A stretch of DNA of 64,000 nucleotides, from the NCBI GenBank assembly GCA_018398585.1, contig JAGTTD010000001.1:9674501-9738500 (forward strand), given 5' to 3'. The translations under genes were made by a program, and so were the position numbers. Below are positions 63,421-64,000 of this stretch, piece after piece. Within the stretch, counting starts at the first letter, position 1, and every line of letters begins with the position of its first letter. The DNA comes from Simmondsia chinensis. Taxonomy: Eukaryota; Streptophyta; Magnoliopsida; Caryophyllales; Simmondsiaceae. A model generated the notes under the pieces. That model searched no databases, was not told the origin of the DNA, and was given only the letters and a program-made list of their open reading frames with translations.

Positions 63421-63941
63421 TATTATGATTAAGCCCAAACTTGAATTATAACCTAGGGTTTAAGAGGAATTATACTCGAAAGGATAGTTTGAGATGAGTA
63501 ATCAAGTGAATTTAATAGAAGATTAGGGATTAAGATGAGATAGAAGAAGAATAAGATGAGATTTAAGAGATTGAAAGATAATTGAGAAGAGAAATCAATG
63601 GATTTGAGAGAGAGTAAAGAGGTAGAGAGCTATGAGCTCCAAGAAAGAGAAAGTTCAATTCATTATTCAACATCGATGGATTACAAGAGATCATCACCTA
63701 TTTATACTAACTAGAAGGTAGAGCTAATACATTGCACCTAGACACTACCTTCATCGACCTAACACCCCATAGCTGCCAAGGTTGACCACCCGCAACTTAC
63801 GAACTAGAATACCAAACTATGTAAGCTTATTACCTAACTTAACCAACTCAAGAACACTAATACATGACTTATTTCACTTATACTAGTGCAATACTATCTA
63901 AGACTCAATAATACTCAGCATATCTCTTTACAATCATAACA
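63421..63941 (-). repeat. F 5' LTR
   Basis: Right LTR, 521 bp, starting TATTATGATT (mutated from TGTTATGATT) and ending AATCATAACA, followed by TGAGG. Confidence 0.9.
63696..63709 (-). promoter_or_regulatory. F LTR TATA box
   Basis: Minus strand GTATAAATAGG in the 5' LTR, the same as in the 3' copy. Confidence 0.55.
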
Positions 63942-63946
63942 TGAGG

Positions 63947-64000
63947 TTTGTAAATCACTTCTAGAAGACCTTGTGGAAGATGGCGAACACGTCTCGGACA
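63947..64000 (+). pseudogene. E gypsy integrase, continuation
   Basis: After the right TGAGG copy, F-V-N-H-F-stop-K-T-L-W-K-M-A-N-T resumes the integrase frame broken at 61155. It runs off the window. Confidence 0.8.

Larger units (their letters stand above)
61156..63941 (-). mobile_element. Non-autonomous LTR retrotransposon F, same family as D
   Basis: LTRs of 541 and 521 bp (61156-61696, 63421-63941), ends TGTTAT...ATAACA, perfect TGAGG duplication, primer site at the right and purine tract at the left, so it reads on the minus strand. Total 2.79 kb with a 1.72 kb interior lacking any retrotransposon enzyme. It shares the primer site, leader wording and LTR ends with D. Its interior encodes a PTB-like RRM frame instead of D's long frame. 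Confidence 0.9.
57880..64000 (+). mobile_element. Ty3/gypsy E, G1 family, 5'-truncated and split by element F
   Basis: On the plus strand the G1-family order gag, nucleocapsid, PR, RT, RNase H and integrase runs from 57880 to 61155, is interrupted by element F, and resumes at 63947 in the same integrase motif. The 3' part lies outside the window. It is the only plus-strand G1-type polyprotein with RT here, and it has many stops. Confidence 0.85.

Overview
This is a repeat-dominated plant nuclear window, almost certainly from a eudicot with a transposon-rich genome; I cannot name the species. The evidence is the element content: Ty1/copia and Ty3/gypsy elements primed from initiator tRNA-Met (TGGTATCAGAGC-type primer sites), Tekay- and CRM-like chromoviruses, plant L1-type LINEs whose ORF1 has DUF4283/RRM domains, tRNA- and 5S-derived SINEs, hAT-type MITEs, and one fragment of a plant-mobile-domain-like gene. 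I see no intact host gene, no functional RNA gene and no CRISPR array. Nearly every reading frame belongs to a decayed transposon.

Layout. 1-1181: 3' end of a LINE (+). 2153-2534: inverted-repeat MITE-like element. 2550-14340: an ORF1-only L1-like element (-), split by an 8.8 kb copia element with 2.2 kb LTRs (4815-13610, -). 14523-15078: plant-mobile-domain-like exon (+). 15213-21372: a fairly complete copia element (-). 22436-27736: CRM-like gypsy G1 (-). About 27929-29846: an internally deleted relative, G2 (+). 31080-31350: 5S rRNA/SINE chimera with a 17 bp target-site duplication. 32614-33053: hAT-like MITE.

The centrepiece is 33165-56921, a single Tekay-type gypsy element (GB, -) opened by four later insertions. 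These are a full-length 6 kb LINE in its left LTR (33579-39620), a G1-family gypsy G3 in its chromodomain (40913-46015), a non-autonomous LTR element D in its RT (48674-53236), and a tRNA-type SINE in its right LTR (56582-56739). After a tandem-repeat spacer comes a 5'-truncated G1-family gypsy E (57880-61155, resuming at 63947, +). It is broken by F (61156-63941, -), a second member of the D family.

The most unusual content is in D and F. Both have matching LTR ends, primer site and leader, but their internal sequences differ. F encodes a segment resembling an RRM of polypyrimidine-tract-binding protein. D holds a reading frame of about 560 codons with one stop, plus consensus splice-site sequences. 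Other notable items are the ORF1-only LINE, the 5S/SINE chimera, an acidic frame replacing RT to integrase in G2, and long G/C homopolymers. All functional statements come from motif reading without database searches.
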